The notes under the pieces: model-generated | What the model saw: the letters and a program-made list of their open reading frames with translations, nothing else | What the model was told of the DNA's origin: nothing | Database searches by the model: none | Shown: positions 37,816 through 45,993 of the stretch, one piece after another | Numbering within the stretch: position 1 is the first letter of the stretch | Layout of the letters: each line of letters begins with the position of its first letter | Program-made: the position numbers and the translations under genes | NCBI GenBank assembly: GCA_000146855.1 | Contig: GL405246.1 | Location: 857,709 to 921,708, forward strand | DNA from: [Eubacterium] yurii subsp. margaretiae ATCC 43715 | GTDB lineage: Bacteria > Bacillota > Clostridia > Peptostreptococcales > Filifactoraceae | Direction: 5' to 3' | DNA: 64,000 bases

Positions 37816-38385
37816 TTAGAATTTTATATTTTCCAAAAATTTCTTAACTAATTCATTATCAAGCATCTTCTCTCTTGCTTCCGGAGTATTAGCTTTTTCA
37901 TCGTTGATATCGGCGATAATATTTACAGTTATAAGGTTCTTGTCATCTATCGGAGCTACTATGATAATAGCTTGTCCATTATTACTTTGATTATAAACGA
38001 TACCTTCTTTTCCATTTAATGTAAAAGGTTTTACATCGTAAATTTCTTTAGTAAGTTTAACAAGAGAATCCCAATTTTTAGGTTCATCAATTATAGGATA
38101 GCGATCAAACTCATAGTCTATGATGCTTGCACGCCATGGTTCACCTTCTTTCATAACTGCCCAAAATCCTTGAAATTCTGTAGCTTTGAGTCCTTCAGGA
38201 ACTGCTACTTTTATTAGTTCGGTTACCTCTACTTCCTTAGCTGTAGTTTCGGTTTGAGCCGAGTTGCCGGCATTACCTCCGGTGTTTTCTGTATTACCTC
38301 CGCTTTTCGAGTCACCTCCTCCTGTGCACGCTGTAAAAAGCACTACACTTGCAAGTATTGCCAAAAATAACTTAAACTTCTTCAT
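37816..38385 (-). CDS. Hypothetical lipoprotein
   Basis: A 189 aa secreted lipoprotein. After KKFKLFLAILASVVLF comes the lipobox TAC, with lipid-attached Cys near 20, then a Gly/Asn/Ser-rich tether and a folded domain (about 55-189) with FQGFWAVMKEGEPWRASIID and REKMLDNELVKKFLENIKF. No motif is recognised. ATG 38385 follows GGGAGG, while the longer frame start at 38421 has none. Monocistronic. It probably sits on the outer face of the membrane; the ligand or role is unknown. Confidence 0.7.
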   Translation of the reverse strand: MKKFKLFLAILASVVLFTACTGGGDSKSGGNTENTGGNAGNSAQTETTAKEVEVTELIKVAVPEGLKATEFQGFWAVMKEGEPWRASIIDYEFDRYPIIDEPKNWDSLVKLTKEIYDVKPFTLNGKEGIVYNQSNNGQAIIIVAPIDDKNLITVNIIADINDEKANTPEAREKMLDNELVKKFLENIKF

Positions 38386-38421
38386 TTGTCTTGCCTCCCT
38401 TTCATAATAAAATAAAAACAT

Positions 38422-38843
38422 TTGCTTATATCAATGAAAAAAATACGAAGTTTATTTTTCATATGATATAAAATAAAAAAACTTTTCATAAATAATCTTA
38501 TATAATAGAAATATATACTTCTATCTTGTAAAGATTAAATTAAGTATATCACAAATTATTAATAAAATCAAATTTTAAGATTATATGCTTCACTTGCCTA
38601 TACAACAATCTGATACGTATTTGAAATTCTTTTCTTAATAATAAATTACGTTTTCCTTTAAATTAAAAAATTTACAGCAAGAAATTCATATTAAAAAGCA
38701 ATTAACAGTCATAAAAATATATTAAAGATAAATTGTTTGAAATAACAAAAATTATACTTTAAATAAATTTGAATATTTGACATTATAAATGGTGATTTGT
38801 ATCAGTTTTACAAGTTATTCATAGAATTTTAAATTTTATAAAA
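38422..38843. other. Non-coding gap between the lipoprotein gene and mgtE
   Basis: AT-rich sequence without a convincing ORF or RNA. It should hold the minus-strand promoter of the lipoprotein gene, but I see no clear -35/-10 pair. Confidence 0.35.
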
Positions 38844-38871
38844 AAAGAGCCGAAGTAAAATTCGACTCTTT
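38844..38871 (-). terminator. Terminator of mgtE
   Basis: AAAGAGCCGAA pairs with TTCGACTCTTT (one G-U pair on the minus-strand RNA) and is followed by T7 on that strand, 11 bases after the mgtE stop. Confidence 0.85.
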
Positions 38872-38881
38872 ATAATCTATG

Positions 38882-40213
38882 CTATGATAACACCAACTGT
38901 GATGCTATATTGAAATATATGACAAGTGCAAAGGTATCTACTACTGTAGTTATAAGCGGTCCTGCCATAATAGCAGGGTCCATCTTGAGCCTTTTTGCAA
39001 GTAGTGGCAATACTCCGCCAATGACTTTTGCAAGTATTACAATCAGTAGCATACTTATACAAACTGTAAGCGATACATTTAGTGACATTTTTTCAAAGAA
39101 ATACAATCTTAAGAAGTTGATAGATGATAGTATAACGCCTACCAAAAGGCTTATGCGAAATTCTTTCCATATTATCTTCGCAAAATCTCTAAGCTGTAAT
39201 TCTCCAAGAGCAAGCCCTCTTATGATAAGAGTAGATGCCTGTGAGCCTGCATTTCCGCCTGTATCCATAAGCATAGGTATAAAGGATGCCAATATAACCA
39301 CCGAGTTAAGCACTTCTTCATAACGTCTTATGATTATTCCTGTAAAAGTTGCTGATATCATCAAAAACAAGAGCCAGTATATCCTTTTTTTGGCAAGGTC
39401 AACTACACTGCTTGATAGATATTCTTCGTCAGACGGAGCAAGGGCGTTCATCTTTGCAAAGTCCTCTTCGTTTTCCTCTTCAATTACTTCCAAGACATCA
39501 TCTACAGTTATTATACCTACCAAGCGATGTTCGTTATCTACGACTGGCATTGAAAGATAGCCGTATTTTTTGAAAAGAGCTGCTACATCTTCCTGATCGT
39601 CAATAGTTTTTATATATACATAGTTGACATCCATAAGAGAGCTCACAAGTGCACTTTCATTAGTCAACAACAGTTTTCTTATTTCTATTATTCCCTCGAG
39701 TCTTCTGTTGTCATCTATGACATACATGGTATTGATAGTTTCTCTGTCGAATCCTATATGACGAATCCTTTCTATTGCCTGCTTTACCGTCAATTCTTTC
39801 TTCAAGTCTACAAACTCTGTCGTCATTATACTTCCGGCTGAAAATTCCGGATAGCTTAAAAGTCTGTTAATCAGCTTTCGTCTGTCAGGAGTTGTGTTTT
39901 TAAGCACTTTTTTCACAACATTTGCAGGCATTTCTTCTATGAAGTCCACGATGTCGTCCATGAAGATATTAGGTAGCATTCCCTCTATTTCCTTATCGCT
40001 CATTATTTCAACGATGTATTTTTGTCCGTCAGGATTCATATATGAAAATACTTCTGCCGCAATATCCTTTGGTAGTATGCGGAATAATATTATAAGGTCG
40101 TTGCCATGTATTGTATCAAAAAACTCTGCAATGTCTACAACATTGTATTTGAGCAATTCATTTCTTGCTTCTACCTTATTGCCTTCTTGAATAAGTTTTA
40201 GAATTTTTTCCAT
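38882..40213 (-). CDS. mgtE: Magnesium transporter MgtE
   Basis: A membrane Mg2+ channel gated by cytosolic Mg2+. The 443 aa protein has the N-terminal helical domain (about 1-125), two CBS domains (about 130-250) with SAGSIMTTEF and LVGIITVDDVLEVI, a plug helix and five transmembrane helices with the pore motif MLMDTGGNAGSQAS and the conserved TTVVDTFALVIYF in the last helix. AAGGAGG (40219-40225) supports ATG 40213 over the longer frame start at 40240. The upstream leader has a hairpin covering part of this site and a short Pro-rich ORF. I could not find an M-box. Confidence 0.95.
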   Translation of the reverse strand: MEKILKLIQEGNKVEARNELLKYNVVDIAEFFDTIHGNDLIILFRILPKDIAAEVFSYMNPDGQKYIVEIMSDKEIEGMLPNIFMDDIVDFIEEMPANVVKKVLKNTTPDRRKLINRLLSYPEFSAGSIMTTEFVDLKKELTVKQAIERIRHIGFDRETINTMYVIDDNRRLEGIIEIRKLLLTNESALVSSLMDVNYVYIKTIDDQEDVAALFKKYGYLSMPVVDNEHRLVGIITVDDVLEVIEEENEEDFAKMNALAPSDEEYLSSSVVDLAKKRIYWLLFLMISATFTGIIIRRYEEVLNSVVILASFIPMLMDTGGNAGSQASTLIIRGLALGELQLRDFAKIIWKEFRISLLVGVILSSINFLRLYFFEKMSLNVSLTVCISMLLIVILAKVIGGVLPLLAKRLKMDPAIMAGPLITTVVDTFALVIYFNIASQLVLS

Positions 40214-40221
40214 TTTTACCT

Positions 40222-40258
40222 CCTTTTTCTCGGCACACAAAAAATGCCGACAAAAAAG
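40222..40258 (-). promoter_or_regulatory. Hairpin sequestering the mgtE ribosome binding site
   Basis: On the minus-strand RNA, CTTTTTTGTCGGCA (40258-40245) can pair with TGCCGAGAAAAAGG (40235-40222) around a 9-base loop: 12 Watson-Crick pairs, one G-U and one G-G mismatch. The 3' arm includes the AAGG of the mgtE Shine-Dalgarno AAGGAGG (40219-40225). Translational control of mgtE is inferred. Confidence 0.6.
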
Positions 40259-40272
40259 ATGTACGGTATTTT

Positions 40273-40335
40273 CTATGCACTTTTATAATTCAATTTTTTC
40301 CCACTTCCGTTCGGTTTAGGATACGGGTCTACCAT
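40273..40335 (-). CDS. Putative 20-codon leader peptide of mgtE
   Basis: ATG 40335 to TAG 40273-40275 on the minus strand encodes a 20 aa peptide beginning MVDPYPKPNGSGKK: an acidic residue and alternating prolines at the start, as in the leader peptide MgtL of enteric mgtA, whose low-Mg translation defect controls the transporter. It ends 14 bases before the hairpin over the mgtE ribosome binding site. AAAGGAG (40349-40355) lies 13 bases upstream of the ATG, a long spacing; the frame is open further up to a TTG (LTVFQRSGEK), so the peptide might be longer. The local GC content is higher than in the flanking leader DNA. Coding is unproven. Confidence 0.45.
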   Translation of the reverse strand: MVDPYPKPNGSGKKLNYKSA

Positions 40336-40402
40336 GACTTTCTCACCACTCCTTTGAAATACAGTCAAGTCATTAAAAAATCACCTTATACAAATTCAAA
40401 TA

Positions 40403-40508
40403 ATACTAAAAACCCATCAAAAAGCCTTGTAATATTAATTATTGATAATCTGCAAAACGAATAATTTGCTAAAACAATAATCTTGGCAGTATAAATGGTG
40501 ATTAGTAT
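40403..40508. repeat. Possible inverted-repeat element upstream of mgtE
   Basis: The ends ATACTAAAAACCC and GGTGATTAGTAT resemble the ATACTA family termini; alternatively AATCACCTTATAC (40378) and GTATAAATGGTGATT (40490) form the ends. The interior does not match the other copies. Confidence 0.3.
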
Positions 40509-40862
40509 AAAAATCAATGAATTAATAAAACTCATCAATAAATTGTTCTTCATTTATAGAATTTAATAATGTTGCAGATAGTTTATCCACTGTTAATATT
40601 TTTGAAAATTTAAAAATTATTATAAGTAAAGAAAAGCACTACAATAATTTATCAATAAAATTTACACAAATAGTAGGAAATAATATCAGTGCAACTTGCA
40701 TTAGAAGAAAAATTAATGATATTATTCTAATAATAAGAAAATATCATTATTTGACAATTTGAATTTTTAATATTTTTGATATAAGATGAAATGTAATTTA
40801 AAATTAAATCAAGCTTATTATAGCATATTCAAAAAGTTATGGCAAATTCTAAATGAAAAATC
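40509..40862. other. Non-coding gap between the mgtE leader and the Bce operon
   Basis: Very AT-rich, no ORF on either strand with a ribosome binding site, and no strong hairpin. Nothing beyond possible promoter-like words is visible. Confidence 0.4.
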
Positions 40863-40908
40863 CTTACATAATCCGTAAGTGTTATTTATGTTAAAAATAT
40901 AGTACAAT
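40863..40908 (+). promoter_or_regulatory. Putative response-regulator site and promoter of the Bce-type operon
   Basis: The inverted repeat CTTAC-N7-GTAAG (40863-40879) lies directly upstream of a poor -35 (TGTTAT, 40880-40885) and, 17 bases on, TACAAT (40903-40908). An activator site before a weak promoter is what is seen for BceR-type regulation. Confidence 0.4.
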
Positions 40909-41022
40909 CTTCTTAAGAAAAATATAGTGAAAATAAAGATATAAAAAATTTAGTAAGAAATAGCAAGTAAAAGAACAAGGTCAAAAAAATATATGACAGC
41001 ATAAAAATAGGGGGTTATAATT

Positions 41023-41796
41023 ATGGAAACAGTATTAAAGGTTGAGTCACTTAAAAAATATTACGGAAATGAATCAAATCTAACGAAGGCATTGGACAAC
41101 ATTTCTTTTCAGGTGCTTAAAGGAGAGTTTCTTGGTATAATGGGAAGTAGCGGTTCAGGTAAGACTACTTTGCTCAACTGCCTTGCTACTATCATCGCTC
41201 CTACAGAGGGTATAATTAAGATGTCGGATGAGGATATAAGCAAACTGAAAGGAGATGAGCTCTCAAATTACAGAGGTAGAAAAATAGGCTATCTATTTCA
41301 AAATTTTGAACTTTTGGAGAATTTGACAGGAAGAGAAAATATATTGCTCCCACTTTCACTGCATGATGTTTCAGAAAGAGAAAGTATGAAAAGACTGATG
41401 ATGCTTGTAGAGTATCTGGATATCAAGGATGTACTTGACAAATTTCCATCTCAGATGTCAGGAGGTCAAAAGCAGAGGGTATCTGCTGCACGTTCATTGA
41501 TATTGGATCCTAAGATAGTGTTTGCTGATGAACCTACAGGAGCATTGGACTCAAAAAATGCGAATATCTTGATGCAAAAACTTTCAGAGCTTAATCAAAA
41601 GGAAGAAACTACTATTCTTATGGTTACACATGATATTAAGGCGGCAAGTTATTGCAATAGAATACTATTCATCCAAGACGGTAAGTTATTTCACGAAATA
41701 AGAAGGGATTTTCAAACTGAGAGCCAACAGGATTTTTATCATAGAATATTAAAGCTGATGTCTACACTTTCAGGAGGTGAAAGGGATGTTTTTTAA
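41023..41796 (+). CDS. Bce-type ABC transporter, ATP-binding protein
   Basis: The ATPase of a BceAB-like module, which removes peptide antibiotics such as bacitracin from their lipid target and signals to a histidine kinase. Of 257 aa, Walker A GSSGSGKTT is at 41-49, the Q-loop in YLFQNFELLENLTGRENILLP, the ABC signature SGGQKQRVSAAR and Walker B IVFADEPTGALDS. It belongs to the MacB/LolD/BceA branch. GGGGG precedes ATG 41023. The permease begins 20 bases before its end, so the genes are coupled. Confidence 0.93.
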   Translation: METVLKVESLKKYYGNESNLTKALDNISFQVLKGEFLGIMGSSGSGKTTLLNCLATIIAPTEGIIKMSDEDISKLKGDELSNYRGRKIGYLFQNFELLENLTGRENILLPLSLHDVSERESMKRLMMLVEYLDIKDVLDKFPSQMSGGQKQRVSAARSLILDPKIVFADEPTGALDSKNANILMQKLSELNQKEETTILMVTHDIKAASYCNRILFIQDGKLFHEIRRDFQTESQQDFYHRILKLMSTLSGGERDVF

Positions 41797-42103
41797 GCTT
41801 GTAGGTGCAAACAGCAGAAGAAATAAAAAGGACAATGCACTATATTTTTCTTCAATGCTTATTTCCGTCATTGCATTTTACATCATCTTATCAGTGTCAA
41901 ATCAAGATGTCATGATATTTTTATCAAAGATGGAAAGCGATGCTGTACAAAGATTACTTAGTATAATACCTGTATTATATATTATTACCTTGATTATCTT
42001 ATTTGTCTTGGTATACTTTTCAAGCAGTATCAAGATGGATAATAGAAAGCACGAATTAGGAATGTATCTGACCTTGGGCATGAAAAAAGAAAACTGTTTT
42101 TGA
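41777..42103 (+). CDS. Bce-type permease, N-terminal fragment before a frameshift
   Basis: The 108 aa product holds TM1 (SSMLISVIAFYIILSVS), a short extracellular loop and TM2 (ITLIILFVLVYFSSSI), then the strongly conserved HELGMYLTLGMKKENCF stretch of BceB permeases, and stops at TGA 42101. In intact relatives this continues with a hydrophobic stretch that is found in the next frame. The break is at a run of five T (42097-42101); one more T would restore a single long frame. With the following ORF the permease would be about 680 aa. It may be a pseudogene, a programmed slip or a sequencing error. Confidence 0.75.
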   Translation: MKGMFFKLVGANSRRNKKDNALYFSSMLISVIAFYIILSVSNQDVMIFLSKMESDAVQRLLSIIPVLYIITLIILFVLVYFSSSIKMDNRKHELGMYLTLGMKKENCF

Positions 42104-43830
42104 TGCTCTATCTTGAAGATATGCGCAATGACTTGTTGGCGCTTGCAATAGGTCTTCCTGTTGCCATCATGTTGTCAGAGTTGATAAGTCTTGTTACATC
42201 CAAAGTTATAGGTATGGGGATTATAGGGCATAGATTTTCTTTATCCTTTAGCGCAATTTTATTTACAGTTATAGGATTTTTGACGGTAAAATCACTTGCT
42301 ACAATTATAATAGCTATAAAAACACTAAGAAAAGAGATAGGTGACTTGCTAAACTATAAGCCTATAGCTGTAAAAAAACAACATAGTAAATTTGTCTACA
42401 TTTTTTCACTGCTCATAGGTCTAATAATGCTTACAAAAGCATACTATTACGGTATTACAAAATGGGCATGGCAAAACTTTACTCAGATGATGATTACAGT
42501 TGCACTTGGAACAATGGGCACTGTACTTATATTTTACGGAATGAGACTAATCATAGAGTTATTTATAAAAATGAGAACTTCAAAAAGACTGCATAGCTTT
42601 AATTTCAGACAGATACAGGAGATAGTCATCAATCGTTCGACTATTATAGCGCTTTGTTCATTACTTATTTTTGTATCTCTTAGTCTGTTTTCAGTTGGGG
42701 TTGCCACATATATGGAGACTACAAAGGATACACCTCATATAATGGACTATACCTTTATCAATGACAGTGAAAACAAAGTGTTTAACGAAGAATCAGTAAG
42801 AGCTAAATTAAAAGAAAATAATCTAAACTCATATTTTACAGACTTGTTTGAGATAAGATGGGGGCAAACAGGAGAAAATGACTTCTCATATAAAGAGGTA
42901 GTTTCCTCTCTTGAAAAGGAAGAAAAGACCTTAGATGTGGAGATAATGGTGGATGATTTCAAACATATTGACAGCTGTTGTCTGATTTCACTTAGCGGGT
43001 ATAACAGTATAAGGAAATTGGCAAATCTCCCTCCGGAAAAACTGGGAAATGATGAAGCAAATTTATATATGTGGGATAATATATTGTTAGACGAAGATGC
43101 GATTAACAATGCATTAAAGTCAAATCCCAAGGTAAAAGTAGTAGATAAGAGCTTAAAACTTGTGGGAGACGTACGGTCTCTACCTATAGTAACTGATCAT
43201 GCAATAACTCTGCGCTTTGCTCTTGTTGTAAATGACGAAGTGTTTGATTATTTGACAAAGGGAAATGATGTTAAATATGTAAATGGAGTCTTGGATGCAA
43301 AGAGAGTAAAAGAACAAGGTTTGATGAGAGTCATTATGGACATCAATCAAGTGCTTGACAAGACAAGTCTGGAATATGAGAGCTATATACAAAATATAGG
43401 GAGGCAGTTGATTTACATCTTATCATACAGCTATATGACAATTTACTTGTCAATAGTATTTTTGGTAGTGGCTAATACTATAATCGGAGTATTGTTCCTT
43501 ATGAGCCAAAGAACATCATACAAGAGGTATCAGTCACTTGTGTATCTTGGAGCTACCTACGATGTACTGTGTAAGTCATCACAAAAACAGATAAACAACT
43601 TCTTCGGCTTGGCGATTTTTGTTGCAGTTATAAACAGCTTTTTCGGTGTTATATCGCTTTTTAAAGCTACTTTACCATCGAGTGTGAGGGATGATATAGG
43701 CAGTTTAATTATAATTAGCCTGCTTCCTCTTGCCTTGCTTACGCTTTTTGAATTTATTTACATCCATGTAGTCAAAAAAAGCGGAAACAGTTTTTTGATG
43801 ACATTGATGGAGCCCAAAAGAGAAGAATAG
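42100..43830 (+). CDS. Bce-type permease, main part after the frameshift
   Basis: 576 aa corresponding to TM3-TM10 of a BceB-type FtsX-family permease. The segment LYLEDMRNDLLALAIGLP at the start is the direct continuation of the fragment upstream. A large extracellular domain (about 215-435), which senses the antibiotic, lies between hydrophobic stretches, and the last four segments are the FtsX core (ending ALLTLFEFIYIHVV). The TTG at 42100 has no ribosome binding site of its own, but sits on the upstream stop codon, so reinitiation is possible. Start assignment is therefore weak; homology to a permease is strong. Confidence 0.8.
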   Translation: MMLYLEDMRNDLLALAIGLPVAIMLSELISLVTSKVIGMGIIGHRFSLSFSAILFTVIGFLTVKSLATIIIAIKTLRKEIGDLLNYKPIAVKKQHSKFVYIFSLLIGLIMLTKAYYYGITKWAWQNFTQMMITVALGTMGTVLIFYGMRLIIELFIKMRTSKRLHSFNFRQIQEIVINRSTIIALCSLLIFVSLSLFSVGVATYMETTKDTPHIMDYTFINDSENKVFNEESVRAKLKENNLNSYFTDLFEIRWGQTGENDFSYKEVVSSLEKEEKTLDVEIMVDDFKHIDSCCLISLSGYNSIRKLANLPPEKLGNDEANLYMWDNILLDEDAINNALKSNPKVKVVDKSLKLVGDVRSLPIVTDHAITLRFALVVNDEVFDYLTKGNDVKYVNGVLDAKRVKEQGLMRVIMDINQVLDKTSLEYESYIQNIGRQLIYILSYSYMTIYLSIVFLVVANTIIGVLFLMSQRTSYKRYQSLVYLGATYDVLCKSSQKQINNFFGLAIFVAVINSFFGVISLFKATLPSSVRDDIGSLIIISLLPLALLTLFEFIYIHVVKKSGNSFLMTLMEPKREE

Positions 43831-43858
43831 ATTAGGAAAGATAAAGGGATGTGTCCGT

Positions 43859-44536
43859 ATGAAACGTATATTGATAGTTGAAGACGAGGTTTTGATAAGA
43901 GATGAGCTTGCTTTGATGTTGGAGAAATCAGGATATAAGGTTGATGTGATAGTCTCATTTAACAATACCACAAGGCAAATCTTGGATTTTGAAACTGACC
44001 TTATTTTGCTTGATCTGAATTTGCCTGGAGAAAGCGGATTTCAGATTTGTAGAGATGTCAAGGCAAAAAGTTCTTGTCCTATACTTGTTTTGACTTCCCG
44101 TGATAAACTTAGCGATGAGATTTACTCACTTAAATTAGGAGCGGACGAGTATCTTACCAAGCCTTTCAGACGGGAAAAACTACTTGCTCGTATAGAAAAT
44201 GTACTCAAGAGGTACGAGGGTAGGGCGAATTTGTTGGAGAGAGATAATTTTCTCCTTGATAAAAACACCTATACACTTTATGTAAACGGCAGTTCAGTAG
44301 TATTACCTCAAAATCAAGGCAAGCTGTTGGAGACATTCTTGACATCAGATAGGGACATAGTATCAAAAGAGGAGCTGAGTCAAAAACTGTGGGGCACAAG
44401 TGAGTTTATAGATGAAAATGCTCTACAGGTCAATATGACAAGACTCAAAAAGGCTATGAGCGATGCTAAGATGTCGCATAAGATAGAAACTGTAAGGGGA
44501 CTTGGCTATAAATTGGTCAAAGGTGAAGATTTATGA
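43859..44536 (+). CDS. Response regulator, OmpR/PhoB family (BceR-like)
   Basis: A 225 aa two-component regulator. The receiver domain has VEDE near 7-10, the phosphate-accepting Asp52 in LLDLNLPGESG, and Lys in YLTKPFR. The C-terminal OmpR-type winged helix ends in MTRLKKAMSDAKMSHKIETVRGLGYKLV. It lies 28 bases after the permease and overlaps the kinase by 4 bases. It probably activates the transporter operon from the inverted repeat at 40863. Confidence 0.93.
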   Translation: MKRILIVEDEVLIRDELALMLEKSGYKVDVIVSFNNTTRQILDFETDLILLDLNLPGESGFQICRDVKAKSSCPILVLTSRDKLSDEIYSLKLGADEYLTKPFRREKLLARIENVLKRYEGRANLLERDNFLLDKNTYTLYVNGSSVVLPQNQGKLLETFLTSDRDIVSKEELSQKLWGTSEFIDENALQVNMTRLKKAMSDAKMSHKIETVRGLGYKLVKGEDL

Positions 44537-45543
44537 AAAACAAGCTCAATTATCTTAGACAGTACATCCCTTGGCTATTGATAATTTTCGGGATTGAGGT
44601 ATTTAGTGCTATCTTGCTGTGGGTAGCAGATGTTAGAGCATTTTATTCAATGCTTGTCCTGATGATTTTATTTACTGTCATTGCCATAGGATTGAGCTGC
44701 TATATACTGATAAGACTTGAGATAAAAAGAGAAAAGGCATTTGCTATATTTCTTTCAAGACTTGATGAAAACTCAAGGCGAGGATTATTAAGTGTATATG
44801 GAGAAACACATAAAAAAACTGTAGATATGATAATAAGCTCTGTTGAAAAAATGCAAGCCCAGATAAAAACAGAGAGCATAAAGTTAAGTGACTATGAAGA
44901 CTATGTAGAGATATGGGCTCATGAGATGAAGATATCACTTTCTCTACTGACTATGATATTGGACAATAATCAAGACAGTCTGACAGGGGATGTAAAATTC
45001 AAATTAGACTATATAAGAAATCAGATAGGGGATAAACTTGCTCAGATTCTATACTATTATAGAATAAGGGGAGAAAAAAGAGACTTCCTCTTTGAAAATT
45101 TCAATGTGGCTGAAAGTATCAAAGAGATTTTGGAAGACTATATGCCACTACTGAGAGAGAAAAAGTTTGATATTAAGATAAGAGATTTGGACACTAATAT
45201 CTACAGTGACAAAAGAGGCTTTGAATTTATAATAGCACAAATACTAAGTAATGCTATAAAGTATGCAGGAGACAGTCCAAGGCTTGAAATAGTGATTGAA
45301 AATCAAAACAACTATACAATGCTCAAGTTTACAGACAATGGCTGCGGTGTCAAGGAATGTGACATCAATCATATATTTGAAAAGGGATTTACAGGAGACT
45401 CCGGAGATATAAGAAAGAAATCTACAGGTATGGGGCTGTATCTTGCAAAGCACTTGGCTGATGATTTGAAAATTAAGATTGATGTAAAATCAAAGTGGAT
45501 GAGGTACTTTGAGATTTCTCTTTATATTAGCTGTAATATCTGA
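44533..45543 (+). CDS. Intramembrane-sensing histidine kinase (BceS-like)
   Basis: A 336 aa kinase with two N-terminal transmembrane helices (about 12-32 and 37-60) separated by only a few residues, so it has no extracellular sensor; such kinases get their signal from the BceAB transporter. The phosphate-accepting His130 is in WAHEMKISLSLL, the N box is AQILSNAIKYAGD, the G boxes TDNGCGV and TGMGLYLAKHLADDL. The ATGA overlap with the regulator gene gives 1:1 translation. It ends the operon; a terminator follows. Confidence 0.93.
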   Translation: MKNKLNYLRQYIPWLLIIFGIEVFSAILLWVADVRAFYSMLVLMILFTVIAIGLSCYILIRLEIKREKAFAIFLSRLDENSRRGLLSVYGETHKKTVDMIISSVEKMQAQIKTESIKLSDYEDYVEIWAHEMKISLSLLTMILDNNQDSLTGDVKFKLDYIRNQIGDKLAQILYYYRIRGEKRDFLFENFNVAESIKEILEDYMPLLREKKFDIKIRDLDTNIYSDKRGFEFIIAQILSNAIKYAGDSPRLEIVIENQNNYTMLKFTDNGCGVKECDINHIFEKGFTGDSGDIRKKSTGMGLYLAKHLADDLKIKIDVKSKWMRYFEISLYISCNI

Positions 45544-45683
45544 TGATAATGATTTTATGTTGTAATACCAAGCTCCTTTTAAAAAGTCATATAAAATATT
45601 TTATATTGCAATTTGCATTCAAATTGTACAAACTTTATAATCAAAATACTTATATGCTAATTTAAAAGTTTTTTAGTATAAAA

Positions 45684-45720
45684 AAATTGCTGATATAACA
45701 ATCGCTATATCAGCGATTTT
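45684..45720 (+). terminator. Terminator of the Bce-type operon
   Basis: AAATTGCTGATATA pairs with TATATCAGCGATTT (one G-U pair), loop ACAATCGC, T4 behind. It lies about 140 bases after the kinase stop and faces the minus-strand block. Confidence 0.75.
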
Positions 45721-45806
45721 ATGATAAAACATATTGTGTATTTAGACATATTTATTAAAAAATGAATTGTAAATATTTAATGAATTTTTATAATAGGAAA
45801 AATTGT

Positions 45807-45993
45807 TTAATAATTATAGACCTTGTAAATTCTTATTTTTCTTGAACCTACAGTGATGAGCCAACGTATGCCTGTAATTTTATCATATTCACGTCCGGAA
45901 TGATTTCTCATTCCTATATTTTGTAAGCCTGTCAACTTATTTTTTAAAGTTCTACTATTATCAATGTATGAGTAGCTGTTGAAGTTTTACCAT
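45807..45993 (-). pseudogene. Out-of-frame C-terminal remnant behind the amidase-like gene
   Basis: In the next frame on the minus strand, just where the upstream ORF stops, there are about 60 sense codons. The end reads ITGIRWLITVGSRKIRIYKVY, hydrophobic and basic strands like the end of a real exported protein, with no start codon. It may be the true tail of the amidase-like gene after a frameshift or deletion. Confidence 0.35.

Noticed and set aside
40214..40420. M-box magnesium riboswitch before mgtE
   Set aside because: I looked for the conserved core and three-helix layout on the minus strand and did not find them; a covariance model search would be needed to exclude a divergent form.
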